A stretch of 64,000 nt of DNA, from contig JAUNNH010000001.1 of NCBI GenBank assembly GCA_030531505.1, positions 186,001 to 250,000 of the forward strand. Reading direction: 5' to 3'. Under the pieces are notes generated by a model, which saw only the letters and a program-made list of their open reading frames with translations, was not told the DNA's origin and made no database searches. Source of the DNA: Eubacteriales bacterium (GTDB lineage: Bacteria > Bacillota > Clostridia > Oscillospirales > Oscillospiraceae). Within the stretch, counting starts at the first letter, position 1; every line of letters begins with the position of its first letter. Made by a program: the position numbers and the translations under genes. Positions 24,625 to 32,697 of this stretch are shown here, piece after piece.

Positions 24625-25818
24625 TTATCCCGCGAAGCCGAAGCCGAAGGGGAAGGGAAAGAAATCGCCGGGATCGGCGCTCCCGGAGCCGTTTTGGAAA
24701 GACTGGCCCTCCTGCTGCTCGTCGACAGTCGAGGTCTTGGCCTCCTGCTGCTGCTCGCCGAGGACCACGTGGATGTTCAGCAGCTCACTCTCGCCGCGGC
24801 GGTACACGCTGAGCGTCAGCTCGTCGCCGGGCTTGCAGGCGGAGACAAAGCGGACCAGATCGCTGCTCGAATGGATCTCGGTTTCGTTCACGGCGGTGAT
24901 GATATCCTTCTCCTGCAGGCCGGCCTTCTCGGCGGGGGAATCCTCATTAACGGCCTGGACGGAAGCGCCCTGCGGGATGCCGTAGCTCTGCAGCTCCTCG
25001 CTGACATTCGCGATGGAGACGCCGAGATAGGGCTTGACGATATAGCCGTAGGCGATGATGCTGTCCACGATGACGCGCACCTGGTTGATCGGAATGGCAA
25101 AGCCGATGTTGTCGATGGAGGCGGAGCCGCTCATGGCATTGGTGGAGAACTTGGCGTTGGTGATACCCACCACCTCGCCGTAGAGGTTGAAGAGCGGGCC
25201 GCCGGAGTTACCGGAGTTAATGGCGGCGTCGGTCTGGATCAGGGCCATGGAACTGCCGGAGGAGAAGGTGACCTCGCGGCCGACGGCGCTCACGATGCCC
25301 ATGGTCAGGCTGAAGGTCAACTCACCGAGAGGATTGCCGATCGCGAGGACATAATCGCCCACGCGCAGCGCGTCGGAATCGCCGAGGACGACCGGCTGCA
25401 GATCCTGGGCGTCGATCTTCAGCACCGCGATGTCACTGCGCTCGTCGCAGCCGACGACGGTGGCCGGATAGCTCTTGTTGTCATAGGTCGTCACGGTGAT
25501 GGAATCGGAGTCGTCGATGACGTGGTAGTTGGTGACGATGTATCCGTCCGCCGAGTAGACGAAGCCGGAGCCGGAGGCGGCCGCCTTGGTAGTGTAACCG
25601 TAGTAGTTGGTGGTGGTCGAGGTCGTGATGCCGACGGCGGCGTTCACGTTGTTCGCGTAGACGTCGCTGGGCATGAGCGGCTTGCGCGTCTCCGTGCTTT
25701 CGGCAAAGGCCAGGCCGCTTCCAAAGCAGCCGACCATCAGCGCCATGACCAGGACGAGGGCGAGCGCACGGCTTGCCCGGCTGGAGACGGATGAGGATTT
25801 GCTTTCTTTGGTAAACAT
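24625..25818 (-). CDS. HtrA/DegP-like serine protease with PDZ domain
   Basis: A 397-residue membrane-anchored or secreted protease. After an N-terminal hydrophobic segment (about 20-40), the trypsin-like domain contains the catalytic triad: His in TNYHVI, Asp in RSDIAVLKI and Ser in GNSGGPL. One PDZ domain (about 265-350) contains AEKAGLQEKDIITAV. The C-terminal tail is Gln/Glu-rich and ends in an unusual Phe/Pro/Gly run, FFPFPFGFGF. The start at 25818 follows AAAGGAAG. Such proteins degrade or chaperone misfolded envelope proteins. Its presence as cargo of an integrative element is unusual. The gene is divergent from the YesN-type regulator. Confidence 0.92.
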   Translation of the reverse strand: MFTKESKSSSVSSRASRALALVLVMALMVGCFGSGLAFAESTETRKPLMPSDVYANNVNAAVGITTSTTTNYYGYTTKAAASGSGFVYSADGYIVTNYHVIDDSDSITVTTYDNKSYPATVVGCDERSDIAVLKIDAQDLQPVVLGDSDALRVGDYVLAIGNPLGELTFSLTMGIVSAVGREVTFSSGSSMALIQTDAAINSGNSGGPLFNLYGEVVGITNAKFSTNAMSGSASIDNIGFAIPINQVRVIVDSIIAYGYIVKPYLGVSIANVSEELQSYGIPQGASVQAVNEDSPAEKAGLQEKDIITAVNETEIHSSSDLVRFVSACKPGDELTLSVYRRGESELLNIHVVLGEQQQEAKTSTVDEQQEGQSFQNGSGSADPGDFFPFPFGFGFAG

Positions 25819-26042
25819 GAAGGATGCTTCCTTTCGTTCTTTAATTTGCGATGTTAAGATAGCGCGGAAAAGTGAATCCACCGTGAAAAAAATTTGAAGG
25901 AACTGTTAAAAGCCTTGAAGGAATTGTGAACTTTTCCGGTGCCGCCCCTCTCTCCGCCATCGGTCAGGGAGGCACTTGTCCTGCGGGAGCGGAGATGCTA
26001 TACTGATCGTACAGACGGATAAGACCGATGCAAAGGGATGGG

Positions 26043-27662
26043 ATGCTTATGGGACCGATCAAAGTGTTTATCACAGAGGATGAGAGCATCGTGCGGGAGG
26101 GCCTGCGCGATATGATCCCCTGGGCGCAGTATGGCTTCGCCTTCGTCGGCGACGCGCCGGACGGCGAAATGGCGCTCCCCCTGATCCGCAAGCTCAAGCC
26201 CGACGTTCTCATTACGGACATCAAGATGCCTTTCATGGACGGGCTCGCGCTCAGCGGCATCGTGAGTCGGGAGTTCCCGGACACCAAGATCATCATCCTC
26301 AGCGGCTACAGTGATTTTGAATACGCGCGCCAGGCGATCAAGCTGAATGTGGACCAGTATCTCCTCAAGCCCATCACCAAGGCCGCGATGATCCAGGCGC
26401 TGGAACAGACCCGCCGCAAGATCGAGGAGGAGGACGAGCAGAAGGGCTTCCTGCGCCGGTATGAGCAGGAGTTCAAGAAGTTCGAGCGCTTTTCCCGCCG
26501 TGCCTTCTTTGAAAAGCTCGTGGAGGGTTCCATGCCGGTGCAGGAGATCTACGAGGAGGCGGAGAAGCTGCATCTGGACCTGGATGCGGACGGATACAAC
26601 CTGGTGCTCTTCACGCTCCGCAGCGCCAGCGACACGGAGTATTCCGAGACCGCGGCCGAGGTGCAGGAGAGCCTGCTGGACGGCTTTCTGCGCTACCCGG
26701 ATTTCCTGCTCTTCCGCTGCGGCCTGCTCTCCTACGCGCTGCTCATCAAGAGCGACCGGGAGGCGCTCAACGCGATGACCGAACGGAGCGTGGAGATCAT
26801 CCGCCAGCGCTGCGAGGCGGAGCCCTCGCTGACCTGGGCCGTCGCGGTCGGCACGCCGACCTATCGGCTCAGCGGTCTGCCCAGGTGCTATGCCGAGGCA
26901 AGTCATGTTCTGGCCTACCGCCACATCCTGCCCGAACGGCACATCTTTACGACCGATATGCTCCGCGTCGAGCACGAAGGGGATCCCGCCGCCGATCTGG
27001 AGTCGCTGGAACTGGGAAAGATCGACCCGACGCTGATCCGCGGCTTTGTGCAAAACGGCACCGTCGAGGAGACCGAGGCCTTTGCCCAGGAGTATCTGGA
27101 AAACCTCGGCGGTGCGGTCCACTCGGTGATGCTGCGGCACTACCTGATGGTGAGCGCGCGCCTCAACGCCGAGCTCGTGCTGCAGAGCCTCGGCTGCGAG
27201 TTGGAGGAATACCGCCGCCGGGTCCCGCCGGCAGAGCTGAACCTGCAGGCCGAGGGACTGAAGGACTATCTCACGGGCGTGCTGCGCCCGGCGCTCGAAT
27301 TGCGCGACGAGGCAGCGCAGCGGCAAAACGGCGACATCGTCCAGGACGCGCTGCGCTACATCGACGAAAACTATGCAGACGGGAACATCTCTCTCAACAG
27401 TGTCGCGCAGGCCATCAACATCAGCGCCAACTATCTCAGCGCGATGTTCAGCCAGAAGATGGGTGTCTCCTTTGTGGAGTATCTGACGCAAAAGCGCATG
27501 GCGCGGGCGCGCCAGCTCCTGCGGCAGACAGGCAAGCGCTCGGGTGAGATTGCGGCGGAGGTCGGCTACCGTGATCCGCGCTACTTCTCCTTCGTGTTCA
27601 AAAAGACACAGGGTTGTACGCCGAAGGCCTACCGCGCGGGCGGACAGGAGAGAGAGGGATGA
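26043..27662 (+). CDS. Response regulator, YesN type (receiver plus AraC DNA-binding domain)
   Basis: A 539-residue response regulator. The receiver domain (about 5-125) has acidic residues EDE, the phosphorylatable Asp in VLITDIKMPFMDG, and the later conserved SGYSDF and LKP. A middle region of unassigned fold follows. The C-terminus (about 440-530) has two AraC-type helix-turn-helices, ending in the signature IAAEVGYRDPRYFSFVFKKTQGCTP split over the last 40 residues. Starts at 26043 and 26049 are both served by AAAGGGA. Its stop overlaps the sensor kinase start (ATGA). It probably controls the linked sugar transporter. Confidence 0.92.
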   Translation: MLMGPIKVFITEDESIVREGLRDMIPWAQYGFAFVGDAPDGEMALPLIRKLKPDVLITDIKMPFMDGLALSGIVSREFPDTKIIILSGYSDFEYARQAIKLNVDQYLLKPITKAAMIQALEQTRRKIEEEDEQKGFLRRYEQEFKKFERFSRRAFFEKLVEGSMPVQEIYEEAEKLHLDLDADGYNLVLFTLRSASDTEYSETAAEVQESLLDGFLRYPDFLLFRCGLLSYALLIKSDREALNAMTERSVEIIRQRCEAEPSLTWAVAVGTPTYRLSGLPRCYAEASHVLAYRHILPERHIFTTDMLRVEHEGDPAADLESLELGKIDPTLIRGFVQNGTVEETEAFAQEYLENLGGAVHSVMLRHYLMVSARLNAELVLQSLGCELEEYRRRVPPAELNLQAEGLKDYLTGVLRPALELRDEAAQRQNGDIVQDALRYIDENYADGNISLNSVAQAINISANYLSAMFSQKMGVSFVEYLTQKRMARARQLLRQTGKRSGEIAAEVGYRDPRYFSFVFKKTQGCTPKAYRAGGQEREG

Positions 27663-29077
27663 GAGGACAGATGGACCGCGGCTCGATCAGCGGGCGCATG
27701 TCGCGGCTGATCGTCAGCATGGCGCTGCCGATCCTGCTGGTTTCGGTGCTGCTGCTGGGGCTGCTGATCGCCTTCAACCTCCAGTATTCCGCCGTGAACA
27801 GCAACATCACCGACGCCTCGGGCTTCAACCAGGACTTCAAGAACGAGGTCGACCTGAAGATGTACAGCTATGTAACCGGCAGCAGCACCGTGCTCCCCAC
27901 GGAGGAGATCGAGACGGCGCAGCATCTGGCGGAAAAGCTGCTGCAGAACACAACCAACAGCGAAAGCCGCAAGGCGATCAACAACGTGCTGCACCTCTGC
28001 GCCAGCCTGGAGAGCAGCATCGACAAGCTATGCGGTACCGAGGGCTACGACCAGCGCATGGAGCAGCTGGAGACGAATGTCTACGTCATCACCGAGCTCA
28101 TTCAGGAGCATATCTATACCTACCTCTTCCACGAGGCGGGCGAGATGGCCCGGCTGCAGCAGCGGATGGACGCCTGGCTGGTGCTGGAGATCATCGCGGT
28201 GCTCCTGGTGGTGGTGATTGTGCTCCCGACTTCGATGCGCAAGGCGCTCAAGATCAGTCGCAGCATCTCCGATCCAATCGACGCGCTCTGCGAGCGCGTG
28301 GAGGAAATCGGCGCCGGAGACCTGGAAGAAAAGACTCCGGTGGAGGCGGAGGACAAAAAACTGCGCACTTTGAGTGCAGGAGTGGAGGATATGGCCGGGA
28401 GACTGAGCCAGCAGATCGAGCTGAACCGGCAGGAGCAGATCAAGCTGCGCGGGATCGAGCTGAGTCTGATTCAAGCACAGATCAACCCGCACTTCCTGTA
28501 CAATACCCTGGACGCCATCGTCTGGCTGATCGAGACGAAGAAGAACGAGGAGGCGGAGGAGATGGTCACGAGCCTCTCGACCTACTTCCGCTCTTTCCTC
28601 TCCAACGGCAAGGATATCATCACATTGGGCGAGGAAGTGCAGCATGTGCGCAGCTATCTGGAGATCCAGCAGGTGCGTTACCGGGACATCCTGCGCTATG
28701 AGATCGACGTCGATCCTTCGATCGAGAGCTGCCTGATCCCGAAGATGACACTCCAGCCGCTGGTGGAGAACGCTATCTATCACGGCATCAAGCCCAAGCG
28801 CGGCGTCGGGCTTTTGCGCGTCGCCGGCACGAAAAGCGGCGGCTTCGCCATGCTCCGCGTTGAGGACAGCGGCGTCGGCATGACGCCCGGGGAGCTCGAG
28901 GAACTGCGGCGCAAAGTGGACGGCGAGGACGAGACGAGCTTCGGCCTGGTCGCGGCGAGCAAGCGGCTGAAGCTGATGTATGGCAGCGCGTGCGATTTTT
29001 CGATCGGGAGCGAGGCCGGGCAGGGGACTGTCATCTGCATCCGCATCCCGATAAAGGAGGATGGCTATGAGAGTTAA
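27659..29077 (+). CDS. Sensor histidine kinase, YesM type
   Basis: A 472-residue membrane sensor kinase. It has two membrane segments (about 18-40 and 175-197) flanking an extracytoplasmic helical region, then a HAMP linker (SDPIDALCERVEEIGAGDLEE). The His_kinase domain has the phosphoacceptor in INPHFLYNTLDAI. A HATPase domain with PLVENAIYHGI and VEDSGVGMTP completes it. It is translationally coupled to the YesN-type regulator and overlaps the downstream binding-lipoprotein gene by 11 nt, suggesting the lipoprotein presents ligand to this sensor. Confidence 0.93.
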   Translation: MRGQMDRGSISGRMSRLIVSMALPILLVSVLLLGLLIAFNLQYSAVNSNITDASGFNQDFKNEVDLKMYSYVTGSSTVLPTEEIETAQHLAEKLLQNTTNSESRKAINNVLHLCASLESSIDKLCGTEGYDQRMEQLETNVYVITELIQEHIYTYLFHEAGEMARLQQRMDAWLVLEIIAVLLVVVIVLPTSMRKALKISRSISDPIDALCERVEEIGAGDLEEKTPVEAEDKKLRTLSAGVEDMAGRLSQQIELNRQEQIKLRGIELSLIQAQINPHFLYNTLDAIVWLIETKKNEEAEEMVTSLSTYFRSFLSNGKDIITLGEEVQHVRSYLEIQQVRYRDILRYEIDVDPSIESCLIPKMTLQPLVENAIYHGIKPKRGVGLLRVAGTKSGGFAMLRVEDSGVGMTPGELEELRRKVDGEDETSFGLVAASKRLKLMYGSACDFSIGSEAGQGTVICIRIPIKEDGYES

Positions 29078-30059
29078 GATAAGGTTGATAGCCTGTGCGC
29101 TGGCGCTGCTGTGCCTCGCGGGCTGCGCCTCCCGCCCGACGGCCAAGCCGCAGGACAGCGAGCTGCTGGTCGTGGGCTTTTCCCAGCTCGGCTCCGAATC
29201 CAGCTGGCGCCTTGCCAACACCGCCTCCATGACCGCGGCGCTCAGCCGCGAAAAGGGCTATGAGCTGCTGCTGGAGAACGCCAAGCAGAAGCAGGACAAC
29301 CAGCTTGCCGCCGTGCGCAACTTCATCCTCCAGGGTGTGGACCTCATCGTGATCGCGCCCGTGGCCGAGACCGGCTGGGAGAGCGTACTGCAGGAGGCGA
29401 GAGACGCGCAAATCCCGGTCATCATCATGGACCGCGCGGTCGCGGTGGAGGATGAGAGCCTGTACCTGAGCAACGTGGGCTCGGACTTCCTGCGTGAGGG
29501 CGAGCGGGCGGTCGAGTGGCTCCGGGAGGAGCTGGAGCGTCGCGGCCGCGGGGAGGACGAGATCCGCATCCTCCACCTGCAGGGGACCTACGGCGCCACC
29601 TCGCAGCTGATGCGTACCAAGCCCATCGAGGACGCGGTGCGCGCGATGCCGAACTGGACCATCGCGGCGCAGCTCCCCGGGGACTATACCGAGGCCAAGG
29701 GCTATGAGGTGGTGCGGGATTATCTGCGCGGCGACCGGGATATCGACGTGATCTACAGCGAGAACGACAACATGACCTTCGGCGCCATGCGCGCGCTGGA
29801 CGAGGCGGGGCTGCGCTACGGCGAGGGCGGGGACGTGATCCTGATCTCCTTCGATGCCGTGCGGGAGGCGCTGCAGTACTGCCTTGAGGGCAAGATCGAC
29901 CTCTGCGTGGAGTGCAATCCCCTGCACGGGCCGCGCGTGGAGGAACTGATCCGCCAGTATGAAGAGGGAGAGAGCATCCCCAAACATATCTATGTGGAGG
30001 AGCTGATCTTCACGAAGGACCGCCTGACCCAGGAACTGATCGACAGCCGCGAATACTGA
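29067..30059 (+). CDS. Sugar-binding lipoprotein linked to the sensor kinase
   Basis: A 330-residue periplasmic-binding-protein type I lipoprotein. The signal peptide ends in CLAGC, a good lipobox. The ribose/galactofuranose-binding pattern is clear: VVGFSQLGSESSWRLAN, GVDLIVIAPVAETGWE, YSENDNMTFGAMRALDEAG and ILISFDAVREAL. The ATG at 29067 is preferred over that at 29061 because AAAGGAGG is correctly spaced from it. It resembles the transporter's own binding protein at 31605 and probably serves signalling. A strong hairpin follows its stop. Confidence 0.9.
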   Translation: MRVKIRLIACALALLCLAGCASRPTAKPQDSELLVVGFSQLGSESSWRLANTASMTAALSREKGYELLLENAKQKQDNQLAAVRNFILQGVDLIVIAPVAETGWESVLQEARDAQIPVIIMDRAVAVEDESLYLSNVGSDFLREGERAVEWLREELERRGRGEDEIRILHLQGTYGATSQLMRTKPIEDAVRAMPNWTIAAQLPGDYTEAKGYEVVRDYLRGDRDIDVIYSENDNMTFGAMRALDEAGLRYGEGGDVILISFDAVREALQYCLEGKIDLCVECNPLHGPRVEELIRQYEEGESIPKHIYVEELIFTKDRLTQELIDSREY

Positions 30060-30070
30060 ATGCAGCATGC

Positions 30071-30104
30071 AGCAGGGCCGTCTCCGAAAGGAGACGGCCC
30101 TGCT
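30071..30104. terminator. Strong hairpin between convergent lipoprotein and GntR/LacI genes
   Basis: A perfect 15-bp stem (30071-30085 with 30090-30104) with loop GAAA. Neither side has a U tract, so it may stabilise transcript 3' ends rather than terminate intrinsically. Confidence 0.6.
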
Positions 30105-30116
30105 GGTATAAGACAC

Positions 30117-31178
30117 TCAGGTGCTCGCGCGCTCGACAAGAAACCAGGGGAGCGGCGCGGGGGATTGCCCCGTGCCCGCGATCGCCGCGAGGACGGCCTG
30201 TTCGACCGCGTCGGCCAGCGCGTGAGCGCGGTGCCCGAGTGAGGTGATGCCGACGCTCCCGGCGGAGGCGTAATAGCTGTCGTCGAAGCTCGCCACGGCC
30301 AGATCGCCGGGGACGCTCCGCCCGAGGCGCTCCAGTTCGCGGATCAGGTGATAGGCCAGCTCGTCGTTCTGACAGATCACCGCGTCGCAGTCGTACCAGC
30401 GCTGACGCAGGAAGAGGCGGAGAAGCTCCGTGTCTCCGTCCACAATGCGGCGCCGGTCCTCGGTATCCAGCCAGGCGAAATCACGCCCGCCGCTCACAAG
30501 AGCGAGCTCGGCGCAGCGCCGCATCGCGCCGGCGCAGCGCGCATAGCCGCGGCTGTCGTCACAGCGGAAGAGTCCGCCGATCCGACGGTGGCCCCGTTCG
30601 GCCAGCCGATCGACGAGCAGGGCCGCGCCGTCCCGGTCAGCCTCGGTGACGCAGGGCGCTTCCGCGCCGCCCGCGTAGGCGCCGAAGAGATAGGCGAGCG
30701 GGATGCCGGCAAGCGTGAGCTCCTTCAGCAGCTCTTCGTTCGGATTGGGGAACCGCTCCCCGATAGGCTCGAGCAGCACGGCGGCAGGGGGATCGCGCAG
30801 CAGCTCAAGCAGCAGCGCGCGCTCCTGCGCATGGCTGTCTCCTGTGCTGCGGCAGAGCAGATGAAGCCCCTTCGCGGCAAAGCGGGGGCGCAGTTCCCGA
30901 ATCAGACCGGGATATCGATATTCGTTCTCGTCCGGGACCAGCAGCATGACCCGGTCGTCCGGCCGCGGACGCCCGTCTGCAAGGTAAGAGCCGCTGCCGC
31001 GCTTTTTGCAGATCAGACCCTCCTGCTCAAGCTGAGCGAGCGCCGCGCGGATCGTCTGTCGGCTGCAGGAGAAGCGGAGGCAAAGCGCCTGTTCGCTCGG
31101 GAGCCGGTCGTCCCCCTGCCTTTTGAGCTGAGCACACAGACGCCGCAGCTCTTCCGCCACCAGACTGTATTTCGGCAT
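30117..31178 (-). CDS. GntR/LacI hybrid transcriptional regulator (AraR type)
   Basis: A 353-residue regulator. The N-terminal GntR winged helix (residues 1-70) contains LPSEQALCLRFSCSRQTIRAAL and LEQEGLICKKRGSGSYL. A LacI-type sugar-binding domain (about 80-350) follows with VMLLVPDENEYRYPGLI and PGDLAVASFDDSYYA. This arrangement is that of AraR and related repressors released by pentoses or galactosides. ATG at 31178 follows GGAGGCGAAGG. It is divergent from the sugar transporter operon and probably represses it and itself. A tandem 12-bp repeat lies just upstream. Confidence 0.88.
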   Translation of the reverse strand: MPKYSLVAEELRRLCAQLKRQGDDRLPSEQALCLRFSCSRQTIRAALAQLEQEGLICKKRGSGSYLADGRPRPDDRVMLLVPDENEYRYPGLIRELRPRFAAKGLHLLCRSTGDSHAQERALLLELLRDPPAAVLLEPIGERFPNPNEELLKELTLAGIPLAYLFGAYAGGAEAPCVTEADRDGAALLVDRLAERGHRRIGGLFRCDDSRGYARCAGAMRRCAELALVSGGRDFAWLDTEDRRRIVDGDTELLRLFLRQRWYDCDAVICQNDELAYHLIRELERLGRSVPGDLAVASFDDSYYASAGSVGITSLGHRAHALADAVEQAVLAAIAGTGQSPAPLPWFLVERAST

Positions 31179-31604
31179 GTCCTTCGCCTCCGTTCTTTTT
31201 ATAATTAAGTTTATAACTAAGTATACCACATCGGTGCCCGGCCGTAAAAAAGTTTTTTGCGGACCGCAGAACCTTCCGAAATTCAAACAGGTTTTTTTGC
31301 TCGCGCGGAAAAAAACCGACTCCCGGGCCGCGCTGTGGTCAAATTGCGGAAAGAAGACGGGGCCGGATCGGACTGCGCGATCGGAGAATTTCCAACAGTT
31401 TCCGGCCTGAATCGTAAGAAATCAAACAGAATCGGTGCGAATTGGAAACTTGTACCAAGTCCCGGAAAAAGCTGTATTTGGTGCTTTCGCTGATTTGCCT
31501 CCGGTGCCGGCCGGGACGGTTGACGGGGTGTTTCTTTTGTGCTTTTATTTAGACAAGGACACCGAAACGGTCCAAATTTATTATGAAAAAGTGAGGGAAC
31601 AACC
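31179..31604. promoter_or_regulatory. Regulatory region between the GntR/LacI gene and the sugar transporter operon
   Basis: This 426-bp gene-free stretch separates divergent genes. Next to the regulator gene is a tandem repeat, TTATAATTAAGT (31199-31210) and TTATAACTAAGT (31211-31222), 11 of 12 bases identical, a candidate operator overlapping AT-rich promoter sequence. The rest has no repeat or RNA structure I can name. A ribosome binding site GTGAGGG precedes the binding-protein ATG at 31605. Confidence 0.5.
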
Positions 31605-32582
31605 ATGAAGAAAATCATCGCTGTCGCGCTTGTTCTGGTCATGTGCCTGTCCCTGATCCCCGCGGCTTTCGCGGCTGACGATCTGATCAAGGTCGGCATC
31701 ATCAACCTCGATCCTTCCGAGTCCGGCTATCGCCAGGCCAACGTCAAGGATCTGACCGACACCTTTACCAAAGAGAACGGCTATGACGCCACCTTCGTCA
31801 CCGCTCCCACGGCTGATAAGCAGCTCGAGGCGGCCAAGGGCTTCATCACCGCTGAGGTGAAGTACATCCTGGTTTCCGCTGCTGAGACCACCGGCTGGGA
31901 CGAGGTCCTGGAAGAGGCTCAGGAGGCCGGCATCAAGGTCTTCCTGTTCGACCGTATGATCGACTGCGACCCCAGCCTGTACACGGCTGCCGTTGTCTCC
32001 GATATGCGCCAGGAAGGCGAGACTGCTGTTGCCTGGCTGGAGAGCCTTGGGCTTGACGAGTACAAGATCCTCCACATCCAGGGCCAGCTGGGCAGCGCCG
32101 CTCAGATCGGCCGCAGCGATCCTCTGACCGAGAAGTGCGAGGCCGAGGACAACTGGACCATCGTGCGTGAAGGCACCGGCGGCGACAGCTGGGATCCCAA
32201 CGAGGCCCGTAAGATCGCCGAGGCGGCGATCGACGCCAACGAGGACTTCAACATCGTCTATGCCGAGAACGACGGCATGGCCGACGGTGTTGTGGCCGCT
32301 CTGGACGCCAAGGGCATCACCCACGGTGTGGACGGCGACGTGATCGTCATGGGCTTCGACTGCAACAAGTGGGCGCTTGAGAAGCTGCTCGCGGGTGAGT
32401 GGAACTATGATGGCCAGTGCAGCCCCTTCCAGGCCGGCGTCATCGATGAGATGATCAAGACCCTCGAGGCCGGCGGCGAGATCGAAGGCCTGAACGAGCT
32501 CAACCAGATCATCTCCGTGGAGAAGGGCTTCGATGCCCGTGAGATCACCCAGGAGGACATCGATACCTACGGCCTCGGCTGA
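31605..32582 (+). CDS. Galactofuranose/ribose-type ABC transporter binding protein
   Basis: A 325-residue type I periplasmic-binding protein with a Sec signal peptide ending PAAFAADD. No lipobox is present. The pattern matches YtfQ-type proteins: VGIINLDPSESGYRQAN, YILVSAAETTGWDEVL, YAENDGMADGVVAALDAKG and VIVMGFDCNKWALEKLLAG. With the downstream ATPase and two permeases it forms a four-gene YtfQRT-YjfF-like importer. Its similarity to the kinase-linked lipoprotein at 29067 suggests the two see the same ligand. Confidence 0.92.
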   Translation: MKKIIAVALVLVMCLSLIPAAFAADDLIKVGIINLDPSESGYRQANVKDLTDTFTKENGYDATFVTAPTADKQLEAAKGFITAEVKYILVSAAETTGWDEVLEEAQEAGIKVFLFDRMIDCDPSLYTAAVVSDMRQEGETAVAWLESLGLDEYKILHIQGQLGSAAQIGRSDPLTEKCEAEDNWTIVREGTGGDSWDPNEARKIAEAAIDANEDFNIVYAENDGMADGVVAALDAKGITHGVDGDVIVMGFDCNKWALEKLLAGEWNYDGQCSPFQAGVIDEMIKTLEAGGEIEGLNELNQIISVEKGFDAREITQEDIDTYGLG

Positions 32583-32623
32583 TGCTTCCGGGAAAAGCTG
32601 AGCAGTCATAAAGGAAACGAACA

Positions 32624-32666
32624 GCGCGGTGTGGGGAAGTGGAGCAATCCGCGGTCCACACCGCGC
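32624..32666 (+). terminator. Intergenic hairpin after the binding-protein gene
   Basis: An 11-bp stem GCGCGGTGTGG/CCACACCGCGC (32624-32634 with 32656-32666) with a 21-nt loop lies between the binding-protein and ATPase genes. No T tract is adjacent. It likely protects the binding-protein mRNA or partly uncouples transporter expression. Confidence 0.5.
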
Positions 32667-32697
32667 CACTTTAACTTGAGCGACAGGAGATGAGCGG

